A stretch of DNA of 64,000 nt from Nocardia cyriacigeorgica (GCF_029868385.1 NZ_JARWNX010000022.1:1-64000), one strand, 5' to 3'; counted from the stretch's first letter, positions 1 to 8,797 are shown. Made by a program: numbers and translations. The notes: a model not told the origin generated them from the sequence alone.

Positions 1-1
1 C

Positions 2-199
2 CGAGCCGAGATCGTCCACTACGGCACCGTCGCCGCCATCGACCCCGACTCGTGCGAAGTCCATATCGCCGCCGAATCCCTGGACTGGGCGGCCTTCTGC
101 CTCGTCTCGATCGGAGCACCGTTCACCGTGCACGGACCACCCGAAGCGACCGACCTCATGAAAGATTGGGGATCCAGGCTCCTCGCCGCCACGGCGTGA
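2..199 (+). CDS. WYL-domain transcriptional regulator, C-terminal end (partial)
   Basis: Open from the left edge of the window to a TGA at 197-199; about 65 residues are visible. The reading (AEIVHYGTVAAIDPDSC, then LDWAAFCLVSIGAPFTVHG, then a terminal SRLLAATA) matches the end of the WYL/YafY-type regulators of actinobacteria, where a strand-rich WYL domain is followed by a small helical tail. WYL domains sense ligands or nucleic acids and usually follow an N-terminal helix-turn-helix, which would lie outside this window. The stop overlaps the only plausible start of the next gene (GTGA at 196-199), so the two may be translationally coupled. Family assignment rests on a short tail and is moderate. 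Confidence 0.5.
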   Translation, partial: RAEIVHYGTVAAIDPDSCEVHIAAESLDWAAFCLVSIGAPFTVHGPPEATDLMKDWGSRLLAATA

Positions 200-609
200 A
201 CGCCCAGACCCTGCGCTACTACGAACGACGCGGACTGCTCCCAGAACCGACCCGCACACCGGGCGGGCACCGCCTCTACCCGCAGGCCTCGGTCACCGTG
301 CTACGGGTGATCAAGGCCGCCCAGCGGCTCGGGTTCACCCTCGACGAGGTCGCCGACATGCTCACCGGCACCCGAGTGGGTTCGGCCCGCCGCGCCGACG
401 CCGGGCTGCGGGCCCGCGTCACCGACAAGCTCGCCGAGGTCGACACGAAGCTCGCCGAACTCACCGAGGTCCGCGACACCCTGCGCGCGGCCTTGGCCGC
501 CGGGTGCGACGACCTGCTGGTGTGCAGCGATGCACCGAGCTGCCCGGTACCGTCCGACACCGTCGAGGCCACCTCGGCGAACCACACCGGAGGCCGCCGT
601 GACTGCTGA
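196..609 (+). CDS. MerR-family regulator with cysteine-containing C-terminus, N-terminus possibly truncated
   Basis: 137 residues. The start of the protein (VNAQTLRYYERRGLLPEPTR, then TPGGHRLY) is the classical MerR winged-helix signature, followed by the dimerisation helix (LAEVDTKLAELTEVRDTL) and a C-terminal tail with three cysteines (GCDDLLVCSDAPSC). That tail resembles metal-sensing MerR proteins of actinobacteria. A normal MerR protein begins about ten residues earlier with the first helix of the HTH; here those residues would lie inside the WYL gene in another frame and are not recognisable. The only sensible start is GTG 196, overlapping the previous stop. Either the gene lost its first helix in a fusion or deletion, or it starts unusually short. 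It precedes small membrane proteins, as metal-response regulators often do. Target metal unknown. Confidence 0.65.
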   Translation: MNAQTLRYYERRGLLPEPTRTPGGHRLYPQASVTVLRVIKAAQRLGFTLDEVADMLTGTRVGSARRADAGLRARVTDKLAEVDTKLAELTEVRDTLRAALAAGCDDLLVCSDAPSCPVPSDTVEATSANHTGGRRDC

Positions 610-627
610 GACGAGGACGCGGCACTG

Positions 628-890
628 GTGGCCTCGATCAGCACCGGCGCGCTGCTGTGCCGCTGCTTGGCACCCCTGCTCATCACTGCGGGAATCCTGG
701 CAGTAGAATGCTACTGATCAGCCTGTCGTGGCTCGACGCCCTCGGGTTCGTGCTCATCGGCATCGGTGTTGTGGGCCTGATATGGAGCCAGCGGCGCTCC
801 CGGCACTCGCGCTGCGCCGTGGCCTCGGACACCGACAGCTCGTGGGCCGGTACCGGGTGCGGGTGCACCGTCGCGTCCACCACCGCGTGA
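628..890 (+). pseudogene. Small membrane protein, possibly a broken metal-transport-like gene
   Basis: Two short hydrophobic readings sit in different frames. GTG 628 to TGA 717 gives 29 residues with a membrane segment (LLCRCLAPLLITAGILAV). ATG 708 to 890 gives 60 residues with a second segment ([18 protein letters not shown]) and a cysteine-rich tail. If joined by a frameshift near 700-717 they would make one protein of about 85 residues with two membrane helices and CxC-type cysteines, loosely like small mercury-transport proteins encoded beside MerR regulators. This is inference. The downstream half could also be an independent small gene. No ribosome binding site is convincing for either start. 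Confidence 0.3.
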
Positions 891-915
891 ATCCGGGCAA
901 TTAGGATCGCCCACC

Positions 916-1251
916 GTGACTGTTCTGCGCTCGATCCTGCTGTTCGTCCTCGCCGCCGTCGCCGAAATCGGCGGCGCCTGGCTGGTATGGCAAGGCGTGC
1001 GCGAACACCGCGGTTGGGCCTGGATCGGCGCCGGGGTGATCGCCCTCGGCATCTACGGATTTGTCGCCACTCTGCAACCCGACGCCAACTTCGGCCGGAT
1101 CCTCGCCGCCTACGGCGGGGTGTTCGTGGCGGGATCGCTGCTGTGGGGCATGGCGTTGGACGGATTCCGACCAGACCGCTGGGACGTCACCGGCGCGATC
1201 GTGTGCCTGGTCGGCGTCGCGATCATCATGTACGCGCCCCGCCACGCCTGA
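916..1251 (+). CDS. YnfA/UPF0060 family small membrane protein
   Basis: 111 residues from GTG 916. Four membrane helices fill almost the whole chain. The pattern ([20 protein letters not shown], then [20 protein letters not shown], then [20 protein letters not shown], ending IIMYAPR) is typical of the YnfA family, which belongs to the small multidrug resistance fold. YnfA proteins are inner-membrane proteins; some are reported as small drug or cation exporters, but the substrate here is unknown. Family length is about 108-112, so the gene is complete. It stands 25 bases after the small membrane ORF and shares its direction, so it may be transcribed with the MerR gene. Confidence 0.85.
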   Translation: MTVLRSILLFVLAAVAEIGGAWLVWQGVREHRGWAWIGAGVIALGIYGFVATLQPDANFGRILAAYGGVFVAGSLLWGMALDGFRPDRWDVTGAIVCLVGVAIIMYAPRHA

Positions 1252-1743
1252 CGCGACGGCCGAGCACCGGCCGGCTCCACGCTGGCCGGGCCTGCCCGTC
1301 AGTGCAGTCCGCCGCCGGTACGGCGGTGCGCCGAATGTTGCATCCGGCGCAATTCCGCCCGTTTCTCGGCTGGGTCAGCACCGGCACCGCGATCGGATCG
1401 TCAGCGGGTAGCCGCTTGACAGCAGTGGGAACCTTTGCCAGTGGTACTGCGCTGGCGGGAGTTCGAGCAGCTAGTCGCATATCGTCGGCAAGGTGTCGCG
1501 GCACGCTCGGCGATCAGCGTGCTCGGCGTGATGAACGGCCCCGACCTGCTCACCGTGCGCTCGCCATCTGGGTGCTCGACGACGCAACGGTCGGGACAGC
1601 GTTCGGGCGGTCGAACGGCTGGTGGCGGTCGGGCCATGCCGTCGGCTGGTTCCGGCGGCATCGGGAGCGCGCACACCATGCGTACGAACTCCTCGCGCGG
1701 CGTGCACGGAATGTCCGGCGCCCGCGATGATGTTGGTCGGAGG
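1252..1743 (+). other. 492-base stretch without a supported gene
   Basis: No reading frame here has a recognisable domain on either strand. Open frames exist but have the arginine-, serine- and proline-rich composition of shadow frames in GC-rich DNA. The stretch separates the MerR/YnfA block from the quinone reductase and may hold decayed sequence and the promoter of the latter. Confidence 0.4.
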
Positions 1744-2502
1744 GTGAAGGTATTGATCGTGTACGCGCATCCCGAGCCGAATTCGCTGACCGGTGCGCTG
1801 AAAGATGTTGCCGTAGCACAACTGCGCGCCGACGGGCACGAGGTGAGGGTCACCGACCTCTATGCCATGGGCTGGAAGGCCCACGCCGACACCGACGATT
1901 TCGGCGCCGTCGCCGAACAGAACTTCATGCTGGCCTCGGGCGAGGCGTATGCGAACGGCACGCTGTCCCCGGAGATCCGGGCCGAACAGGACAAACTGTT
2001 GTGGGCCGACGCGGTGCTGCTGCATTTCCCGCTGTGGTGGTTCTCCATGCCCGCGATCCTGAAGGGTTGGGTCGATCGGGTGTTCACCTGCGGATTCGCC
2101 TATGGGGCCGGTGGTACGGCGATACCGCGCTACGGCGACGGCATGTTGGCCGGCCGGCGTGCCATGCTCGTGGTCGCCATCGGCGGTAAGGAACCGTCGT
2201 ATTCCGATCGAGGCATCAACGGCCCGATCGATGATCTGCTGTTCCCCATCCAGCACGGGATCCTCTACTACCCGGGCATGGATGTGTTGCCGCCGTTCGT
2301 GGTGCACGGCGCGCTGCGGGTCGATGACGAACGCTTCGGCGCGATCGCCGCTGACCTGCGGGAACGGCTGTCGAAACTCGAACAGACCGAACCCATCCGA
2401 TACCGGCGGCAGGGCGGCGGCGACTACGATCGCGGTCTGCGGCTCGAGCCGGGCCGGGAGGATCCGGGGGCGACCGGGTTCGGTCTGCATGTCGCACAGT
2501 GA
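1744..2502 (+). CDS. Flavodoxin-fold NAD(P)H:quinone oxidoreductase
   Basis: 252 residues from GTG 1744 (VKVLIVYAHPEPNSLTGALK). The fold is that of NQO1/MdaB-type two-electron quinone reductases. The N-terminal strand and FMN/FAD phosphate loop (YAHPEPNSL) is followed by the conserved LLWADAVLLHFPLWWFSMPA segment that packs on the isoalloxazine ring, and by the RGINGPIDDLLFPIQHGIL motif. The longer open frame runs upstream to 1435 but that part has shadow-like composition, and homology begins exactly at this GTG. A close paralogue lies at 51673-52452 on the other strand. Likely cytosolic and protective against quinones; no regulator is adjacent, unlike the paralogue. Confidence 0.85.
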   Translation: MKVLIVYAHPEPNSLTGALKDVAVAQLRADGHEVRVTDLYAMGWKAHADTDDFGAVAEQNFMLASGEAYANGTLSPEIRAEQDKLLWADAVLLHFPLWWFSMPAILKGWVDRVFTCGFAYGAGGTAIPRYGDGMLAGRRAMLVVAIGGKEPSYSDRGINGPIDDLLFPIQHGILYYPGMDVLPPFVVHGALRVDDERFGAIAADLRERLSKLEQTEPIRYRRQGGGDYDRGLRLEPGREDPGATGFGLHVAQ

Positions 2503-2622
2503 TTCCGGTCATGTTCGGCGGGGTGCTCGCGCTGCGCTGCGTCGGGCGTACGGCTAGCGTGGTCGAGATCGCTAACGTACCGGGGGTGAGGCCGCTCACC
2601 CCTGCCCGATGGAGGGGAAACC

Positions 2623-4317
2623 TTGCGCGTCCTGCTAGTCGCCAGTGCTTTCAACAGCCTCACCCAGCGAGTTCACACCGAACTGCGCGACCGCGGGCAC
2701 AAGGTCGGGGTCGAGCTGGCACTCGGTGACGATCTGCTGCGGGCGCGGGTGGCCCACTTCCGGCCCGACCTGATCGTGGCGCCGATGCTCACCGCGGCCA
2801 TCCCGGAAGACATCTGGACCGAACACACGGTTCTGATCGTGCATCCGGGCCCCAAGGGCGATCGCGGACCGTCCTCGCTGGACTGGGCCATCGCGACGGG
2901 CGCGGCCGAATGGGGCGTGACGGTGTTGCAGGCGGTGGCGGAGATGGACGCTGGCCCGATCTGGGCCTCGGTGTCGTTCCCGGTAGCCGACTGCGGCAAG
3001 AGCGAGCTGTATCGCAACGAGGTGTCCGATGCCGCCGTCGAGGCGGTGCTGCTGGCCGTCCAGCGGTTCGCCGACGGCGGGTTCGAACCCGAACCGTTGG
3101 ACTACGGCCGGCCGGACGTGCGGGGGCAGCTGCGCCCCTACCACTCCCAGCAGTACCGCCGGATCGACTGGTCCACCGACAGCACCGTCGAGATCCTGCG
3201 CCGACTGCGCGCGGCCGATTCACAACCGGGTGTGCTGGACGAACTGTACGGCCGGGAGTATTTCGTGCACGGCGGGCACAACGAGGACCAGCTGCGCGGA
3301 ACCCCCGGCGAGCTGATCGCCACCCGCGACGGTGCGGTCTGCCGGGCCACCGTGGACGGTGCGGTCTGGCTGCCACAACTGCGGCCACGCCGGGTACCCG
3401 GCGGTCCGGCGACGTTCAAACGGCCCGCCGTCGACGCGCTCGGCGCCGAGGTGACCGCCGCGATCCCGGAGGTGCCGGTGACCCCGGCCGAGGCGGCCGT
3501 GCGCGATACCTGGTCGGAGTTGCGCTACCGCGAGGACGGTGCGGTGGGCTATCTCGAGTTCGCCTACACCGGCGGTGCGATGAGCACCGGCCAGTGCCAG
3601 CGGCTGCTGACCGCCTATCGGCAGGCGTGCGCCCGGCCGACCGGTGTGCTCGTGCTCGGTCCCGCCCGTGACTTCTTCTCCAATGGCATCCACCTCAATG
3701 TCATCGAGGCGGCCGACGATCCGGCGCTGGAGTCCTGGCACAACATCAACGCGATGAACGACCTGGTCGAGGCGATCCTGACGACCACGGACAAGCTGGT
3801 CATCTCCGCGCTGGCCGGTAATGCCGCAGCCGGTGGCGTGATGCTGGCCCTGGCCGCCGATGAGGTGTGGTGCCGGGAATCGGTGGTGCTCAACCCGCAC
3901 TACCGGCTGATGGGGCTCTACGGTTCGGAGTACTGGACCTACTCGTTGCCGCGCCGGGTCGGCGAGACCGAAGCCGGACGGCTGACCCGCGAGACCCTCC
4001 CGGTCGGCGCGAAGGCCGCCGCACGGATCGGCCTGGTGGATCGGGCGGCGCCCGGTGGTACCGGCGCCTTCGGTGAATGGGTGCGTCGCGAGGCCGCGCT
4101 ACTGGCCGATTCACCCGAGCTGGAGGGCCGGTTGGTGGCCAAGAAGCAGCGCCGCGAAGCGGATGAGACACGCAAACCGCTGGCCGAATACCGGGCCGAG
4201 GAACTGACCGAGATGCGCCGGAACTTCTACGCCGAGGGCGAGCCGTACCATCGCCTGCGGCGCGAGTTCGTCTACGGTGTCGTCCCCGACGCGACGCCGA
4301 CCTACCTGCTCGGATGA
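2623..4317 (+). CDS. hoxX: HoxX-like formyltransferase / enoyl-CoA hydratase fusion (CO-ligand maturation type)
   Basis: 564 residues from TTG 2623, preceded by a good ribosome site (ggagggg at 2611-2617). The N-terminal third is a formyltransferase-like domain with the HPG motif at residues 74-76 in the longer motif HPGPKGDRGPSSLDWAI. The C-terminal half is a crotonase-fold domain (FFSNGIHLN, then SALAGNAAAGGVMLALAADE). This order defines HoxX, which in aerobic hydrogenase systems makes the CO ligand of the NiFe site from a one-carbon unit via formyl-CoA. Length matches the family. No hydrogenase structural or hyp gene lies within the window, so this is either a distant partner of a hydrogenase elsewhere or a homologue with another one-carbon role. 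Transcribed alone, as far as can be seen. Confidence 0.85.
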   Translation: MRVLLVASAFNSLTQRVHTELRDRGHKVGVELALGDDLLRARVAHFRPDLIVAPMLTAAIPEDIWTEHTVLIVHPGPKGDRGPSSLDWAIATGAAEWGVTVLQAVAEMDAGPIWASVSFPVADCGKSELYRNEVSDAAVEAVLLAVQRFADGGFEPEPLDYGRPDVRGQLRPYHSQQYRRIDWSTDSTVEILRRLRAADSQPGVLDELYGREYFVHGGHNEDQLRGTPGELIATRDGAVCRATVDGAVWLPQLRPRRVPGGPATFKRPAVDALGAEVTAAIPEVPVTPAEAAVRDTWSELRYREDGAVGYLEFAYTGGAMSTGQCQRLLTAYRQACARPTGVLVLGPARDFFSNGIHLNVIEAADDPALESWHNINAMNDLVEAILTTTDKLVISALAGNAAAGGVMLALAADEVWCRESVVLNPHYRLMGLYGSEYWTYSLPRRVGETEAGRLTRETLPVGAKAAARIGLVDRAAPGGTGAFGEWVRREAALLADSPELEGRLVAKKQRREADETRKPLAEYRAEELTEMRRNFYAEGEPYHRLRREFVYGVVPDATPTYLLG

Positions 4318-4472
4318 CCGGGACGGCCGCCGGATGGCGCAGTGGAGACATCAATTGGCGGCTCCCAGCGCATCCATGATGAACTTCCCATCTTGAAATC
4401 CTCATTTCGGTGGTTCGTACACTCGTGCACCCGATCGCGGATCGGAAATCGACTAGCTACATCGGAGTAGAC

Positions 4473-5312
4473 GTGCATCTCGAGCACTTCAGCAATGGGT
4501 GGGTGACGCCCACCCTGGCCTACCTCATGTCGTTCATCGGGTCGGTACTCGGCCTACGGTGCGCGGCGCACGCCCGCACCGCGAAATCGCCCGCCGGATG
4601 GCTGGTCGCGGCCGCCGTCGCGCTCGGCGGCGCGGGTATCTGGGTCATGCACTTCACGGCGATGCTCGGGTTCGCCATCGACAGTGTCGACATCCGCTAC
4701 GACGTGCCGTTGACCTTGTTCAGCGCCGCCATCGCCGTGGTCGTGGTGCTGATCGGGCTGGCGATCGTGGTGCGTGGGCATCGGGAGGCGGTCGCACTTC
4801 CGCTCGGCGGTGCGATCACCGGGTTCGGGGTCGCCGCCATGCACTACCTCGGTATGGCCGCGATGAACACCGGCACCGCGATGGAGTACGACGCCGGTCT
4901 GGTCGCCCTGTCCATCGTGATCGCGGTGGTCGCCGCGACTGCCGCGTTCTGGTTCATGGTGCACGTACGTGGCTGGGCCAACACCGTCGGCGCGGCCGTG
5001 ATCATGGGTCTCGCGGTCTGCGGTATGCACTACACCGGCATGATGGCGTTGAGCGCGGACCACGGCAACCACACCGGAACACCGGAGGGTATCGCGCCGG
5101 TGGAGCTGCTCACCCCGCTCATCACGACCGTCGCGCTGGTCGTCGTCGGTCTGGTCGTGCTGGTCGGCGTGGCCGAACTGGAGGTCCGCAGCATCGCCGC
5201 CGCCACCGTCCTCGAACCCGAACACCGGGAAACCGCCACCCTGGCCAGCACCGATCCGGCCACTCTCGCCACCAGCGGTCGGCAGTGGCCGCGGCAGATG
5301 GTCGACAACTGA
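4473..5312 (+). CDS. MHYT-domain integral membrane sensor protein
   Basis: 279 residues. Start GTG 4473 (MHLEHFSNGWVTP) is preferred to the upstream GTG 4410 because homology begins here and a weak ribosome site (cggagt) precedes it. The MHYT unit repeats three times: MHFTAMLGF, MHYLGMAAMN and MHYTGMMAL, each at the outer end of a pair of membrane helices; about seven helices in total. MHYT domains are proposed to bind copper through the His and Met residues and to sense O2, CO or NO. Most characterised members carry a GGDEF or EAL output domain; this one has only a short hydrophilic tail, so its output is unknown. It converges with the DUF305 gene, 13 bases apart. Confidence 0.85.
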   Translation: MHLEHFSNGWVTPTLAYLMSFIGSVLGLRCAAHARTAKSPAGWLVAAAVALGGAGIWVMHFTAMLGFAIDSVDIRYDVPLTLFSAAIAVVVVLIGLAIVVRGHREAVALPLGGAITGFGVAAMHYLGMAAMNTGTAMEYDAGLVALSIVIAVVAATAAFWFMVHVRGWANTVGAAVIMGLAVCGMHYTGMMALSADHGNHTGTPEGIAPVELLTPLITTVALVVVGLVVLVGVAELEVRSIAAATVLEPEHRETATLASTDPATLATSGRQWPRQMVDN

Positions 5313-5325
5313 CCGACCCGGTCGA

Positions 5326-5979
5326 TCAGGGCAGCGGTCGCGCATCGCGTTGACCGAGCAGCGCCGCGATCACCCCGGACTCCTGGGATTGGCCGTGGAT
5401 CATCGAGCGGGCGGTTTCCTTGACCGGCCCCGATTCGATGAGCTGATCGGCCGCCTGCGCCATGGCCACACCGCCCTGATGGTGGCGCAGCATGAGCTGG
5501 AGGAACAGGATCTCGGCGTCGCGACCGCGCGCGGCGGACAGGGCGTCGAGTTCGGCCGTGGTCGCCATACCCGGCATGGCGTGGCCGGACGGATCGTGGG
5601 CGGCGGTCGCGCCGTGCTGATGACCGGGCTCGGCGGCTTCGTGCATCCATGCCATCGGCCGTGGCGACAACGGCGACGCGTTGGCCAACCGCAGCCAGCC
5701 GAGCATGGCGCCGATCTCGAGGCGCTGGGTGTCGGCGAGCTGCTGAGCCAGCCGCACCACGCCCGGATCGACCGCAGGATCGAGCCGCTGCACCATGATC
5801 AACGCCTGCTGATGGTGGGCGGTCATATCCTGTACGAAGCCGATCTCCACCGCGTCGAGCACGGGTTCGGCCGGTCGATCGTCGTCGATGAACAGCGGCC
5901 GCAGCGCCGCGCCGAGCACCAGCAGCAACACCGCGACCGCCGCGTATCCGGCGATCCGCATTCCGCGCGGCATGCTCAT
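5326..5979 (-). CDS. DUF305 family exported/membrane-anchored protein
   Basis: 217 residues. ATG 5979 overlaps the stop of the upstream LVIVD gene (ATGA), which fixes the start. A single N-terminal membrane segment (AGYAAVAVLLLVLGAALRPL) anchors the protein outside the membrane. Two copies of a four-helix motif follow, each with a His-His pair: MTAHHQQALIM and MLRHHQGGVAMA. These are the DUF305 signature. Between them is a His/Met-rich linker (GHQHGATAAHDPSGHAMPGM) that could bind copper or another soft metal. DUF305 proteins are widespread in actinobacteria and poorly characterised. Translational coupling to the LVIVD protein indicates a joint extracytoplasmic role. Confidence 0.85.
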   Translation of the reverse strand: MSMPRGMRIAGYAAVAVLLLVLGAALRPLFIDDDRPAEPVLDAVEIGFVQDMTAHHQQALIMVQRLDPAVDPGVVRLAQQLADTQRLEIGAMLGWLRLANASPLSPRPMAWMHEAAEPGHQHGATAAHDPSGHAMPGMATTAELDALSAARGRDAEILFLQLMLRHHQGGVAMAQAADQLIESGPVKETARSMIHGQSQESGVIAALLGQRDARPLP

Positions 5980-7562
5980 GACCCGACGATCGAGGACTGG
6001 TTCGGCGGCGGCGTGTAGACGCCGTTGTTCAGCTCGAGCACCATGAATCCGTTGTCCGAACACGCCACATACAGCTGATTGCCGCGCCATTCCGGCGGTG
6101 AGAAGCACCAGTCGGTGGAGACATCACCGAAGGCGAGGCGTCCGGTGCGCGGGGTCAGCGCGTCCATCGGATCGAACTCGCCTTCGAGGACCGCGCGCAC
6201 CGCACTCGGCGCACTCATCAAGGGGACACCGATGATCGACGCCAGCGCATGCGGTGAATTCCACAGCTCCAGATTGCGACCGGTGCGGGCGGGCGGGTTG
6301 AAGTAGGCGATCTCGTGGATATTGCCCGGATCGCGCACATCGAAGACCCGGATGCCCGAGGAGATCCAGCCGCAGGCGAGCGCGGTGGGGTTGTCCTGCC
6401 GGTCGGCGGCGCAGTAGTGCGATTCGTAGGCAAAGGCCGAACCGCCCATCGATGACCCGATATTGCTGTCGAGGTGCTGCGGCAGATTGATCTCCAGTTT
6501 GAGCTTGGCCGCCACCTTCGGTGCGGTGTCATCGGAGATATCGATCAGCTTGACCCCGCCGGAGCCGCCCTCGTCGACGGTGTACAGGTACGGTTTGCCG
6601 TCGTAGCTGACCGGGACGCTGTGCTGGGTGGCCCAGCCGTCGGTCCAGAACACCCGGCCGATGTGGTGCACCTGTGGATTCGGGTCGCGCCGCTGGACCG
6701 CGCTGATATCGAGCACGGTGAATCCGCCGAGCGCGGAGATGTACATGCGGTTGCCGTCGGGACTGACGCCGAAACCGTGTGCCTCGATACCGGTCAGACC
6801 CTGCCAGACGACGTGTGGATTCGCCGGGTCGGTGAGGTCGACGGCGCTGACGAAACCGGGTGCGATACCCGAGGCCCAATAGGTGCGGCCGTCGGGGGAG
6901 AAGCCGCCCTCATGCGTCGTGATCGGCAGCGGCATGGCCAGATTCGTGCCGGGGCCCGGGTTCAGCAGACGCGGATGCGCGCAATCGGAGATGTCGTACA
7001 CCGAGAGGTAGCCGACGCCGGTCCCGACCGGAACCCCGGTCCCGACGAGCAGTTTGCGCTCCTTGTTGACCTTCAGGCTCTCCCAGGTGCCCGCGAGCAT
7101 CGCCGGTTCGGTGAGGTTGGCCGTCGGGCGCGGGTTCGCCGGATCGGAGACGTCGAGCACCTGCACGCCGCGGCCTTCGCCAAGGAGGTTGCCCGGGAAG
7201 AACGAACCCATATAGGCACAGTGTTCGAAACTGGTGGAGGTGATGCCCGCGCCGCGCCCGGCGAACTGCCCGATCATCGACATATTGCACCGGTACCCCT
7301 GAGTGCTGCGTCCGCTGTCGCGATCGGCGGCCGGAACATCGCCCTGTAGACCGGGTTCGGGCATGGAGCCGGGGCCGCAGTCGGCTCGCGGCACCGAGGT
7401 GCGGCCCACGTCGAGGAATTCACGGACCCCATTGGCGATATCGGATTGCAGATCGGCCGATGCGCCCGCTGGCAGCATCATCGTGGCGATCAATGCGACA
7501 GCGGCCAGGGCGAACGGCCTTGTCCGGCGCAGCTTCAACGGACGCCTCATCGCATCCCCCAA
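5976..7562 (-). CDS. Secreted LVIVD-repeat beta-propeller protein
   Basis: 528 residues with a cleavable signal peptide: a basic start (RRPLKLRRTR), a hydrophobic core and an ALA-like site at GASA near residue 36. The mature part contains repeated propeller blades with the LVIVD-type pattern: GVQVLDVSDPANPR, YLSVYDISDCAHPR, VSAVDLTDPANPH, FTVLDISAVQRRDP, VKLIDISDDTAPK and IRVFDVRDPGNIH. Several cysteines suggest extracellular disulfides. The family is common in actinobacterial secretomes and has no established enzymatic role. It is the first gene of a two-gene operon with the DUF305 protein. An alternative start is ATG four codons downstream; the signal peptide survives either way. Confidence 0.85.
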   Translation of the reverse strand: MGDAMRRPLKLRRTRPFALAAVALIATMMLPAGASADLQSDIANGVREFLDVGRTSVPRADCGPGSMPEPGLQGDVPAADRDSGRSTQGYRCNMSMIGQFAGRGAGITSTSFEHCAYMGSFFPGNLLGEGRGVQVLDVSDPANPRPTANLTEPAMLAGTWESLKVNKERKLLVGTGVPVGTGVGYLSVYDISDCAHPRLLNPGPGTNLAMPLPITTHEGGFSPDGRTYWASGIAPGFVSAVDLTDPANPHVVWQGLTGIEAHGFGVSPDGNRMYISALGGFTVLDISAVQRRDPNPQVHHIGRVFWTDGWATQHSVPVSYDGKPYLYTVDEGGSGGVKLIDISDDTAPKVAAKLKLEINLPQHLDSNIGSSMGGSAFAYESHYCAADRQDNPTALACGWISSGIRVFDVRDPGNIHEIAYFNPPARTGRNLELWNSPHALASIIGVPLMSAPSAVRAVLEGEFDPMDALTPRTGRLAFGDVSTDWCFSPPEWRGNQLYVACSDNGFMVLELNNGVYTPPPNQSSIVGS

Positions 7563-7879
7563 CTTCCTTCGTCTCCGGTCACCGCCGACCTGTCGTCGTC
7601 TCAGACACTGGGGTCGGTGTTACTGAACGGAGCTTAATAGGGGTGTCGTGTGTCGGGAGTGTTTTCGTGGAATTGTCGTGGGTCACCCCTCGGTTCGAGG
7701 TGGTGGAACTGCTCTGACCACGCGAAATATCGCAAGGCGGGGATGGTTACGGCATTTGTGGAGCATCGCGCGACGGTCGGTCGATGCGTCCGGGCTATCA
7801 GTGCAGGTGGTGCGAGCTGTCTGGGTCGTGAGCCACGCGCGCCGAGCTTTTCAGTGTTGCCTGTGCTCGACAGCGGTGG
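7563..7879 (-). other. Intergenic stretch upstream of the LVIVD/DUF305 operon, no gene seen
   Basis: About 317 bases between the 3' end of the 7880-8797 gene and the start of the LVIVD gene. Frames are short and uninformative. It should contain the promoter for the LVIVD/DUF305 pair, but no clear -35/-10 pair or operator was recognised. Confidence 0.4.
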
Positions 7880-8797
7880 TCAGCGCGGTGGCGCCGGGGC
7901 CGCGTCGAGCAACTCTTCGCACGCCCGCAGCAGCCGTGCCCGCAACGGTGTCGCTCGTTCGGCGAGGTCGGATTGGGTGCGCGCGTACTCGGCGCGTCCG
8001 GCCGGGGTTTCGATGGGTACGGGTTGGTAGCCGTAGTCGGTGAGGTCGTAGGGGCTCGCGCGCATGTCGAGTTCTCTGGCGGCGCAGGCCAGTTCGAAAC
8101 AGTCGGTCAGCAGGTCCGAACTGATCAGCGGGACCAGTTTGAAGCCCCATTTGTACAGATCCATATTCGCGTGCAGGCAGCCCGGCTGTTCGCGCAGCGG
8201 TTGGTCGTCGCGGGTGAGTACTTGGGTATTGCGGCCGACGGCGTCGGGGGTGAAGAAGCGGTAGGCGTCGAAATGGGTGCAGCGCAACGACATCGACTCG
8301 ACCACCGCATCGGTGCCCGAGCGGCCCAGCCGCAGCGGAACCGCATGGCGCACCTCCTCGGAGCGATACACCATCGCCCATTCGTGCAGGCCGAAGCACG
8401 ACAGCTGCGCGGGCCGCGTCGCGGTGGCGCGCAGCAGCCGCGCCACGAACTCGACGGTGTCGCGGCGCTTCATCAGAAAAGCCGGATCGGCAGTCGTGAC
8501 GATCATCGAATCGTCCCCGGTGCGTCGGTGATAACCGCGCGCCCCGTCGTATTCGGTCGCCTCCGCCAGCCCCACCCCGAAGCCCGGATGCCAACGGCGC
8601 AGCTGCGCAGGCTTGTGGCCGTAGTAGGTGAACAAGAAATCGATGACCGGATGCGTCGAACCCGCCGCCCTGCGCTCCAGGTACGGGCCGATCAGCTCGT
8701 CGATATGCGCGCGGTGGGCCTGGGCCCGATCCCGCCACTCGACCAGCGGTAATACTCGCAGGTCAAGGGGGTGATCCAAGGTGTCGCGCGTGCTCAC
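7880..8797 (-). CDS. Conserved actinobacterial protein, commonly annotated 3-methyladenine DNA glycosylase
   Basis: 305 residues from GTG 8797 (MSTRDTLDHPLDLRVLP). The chain is conserved along its length with fixed blocks (HPVIDFLFTYYGHKPAQLRR, LSCFGLHEWAMVYR, CLHANMDLYKWGFKL). Orthologues in Mycobacteriales usually carry the name 3-methyladenine DNA glycosylase, but no helix-hairpin-helix or AlkA-type catalytic motif is visible here, so that name is inherited and not supported by this sequence. The many His and Tyr residues in the conserved blocks suggest an enzyme. Transcribed alone between the LVIVD operon and a TetR gene. Confidence 0.6.
   Translation of the reverse strand: MSTRDTLDHPLDLRVLPLVEWRDRAQAHRAHIDELIGPYLERRAAGSTHPVIDFLFTYYGHKPAQLRRWHPGFGVGLAEATEYDGARGYHRRTGDDSMIVTTADPAFLMKRRDTVEFVARLLRATATRPAQLSCFGLHEWAMVYRSEEVRHAVPLRLGRSGTDAVVESMSLRCTHFDAYRFFTPDAVGRNTQVLTRDDQPLREQPGCLHANMDLYKWGFKLVPLISSDLLTDCFELACAARELDMRASPYDLTDYGYQPVPIETPAGRAEYARTQSDLAERATPLRARLLRACEELLDAAPAPPR

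Noticed and set aside
1401..1853. Minus-strand frame with REEFVRMV that recalls part of an MBL-fold/rhodanese hydrolase
   Set aside because: Only about ten residues fit, flanked by shadow-like composition. It is not enough to call a gene or pseudogene.
5350..6018. Long plus-strand ORFs opposite the DUF305 and LVIVD genes
   Set aside because: They are antisense shadows: the minus-strand readings have signal peptides and domain motifs; the plus-strand ones do not.
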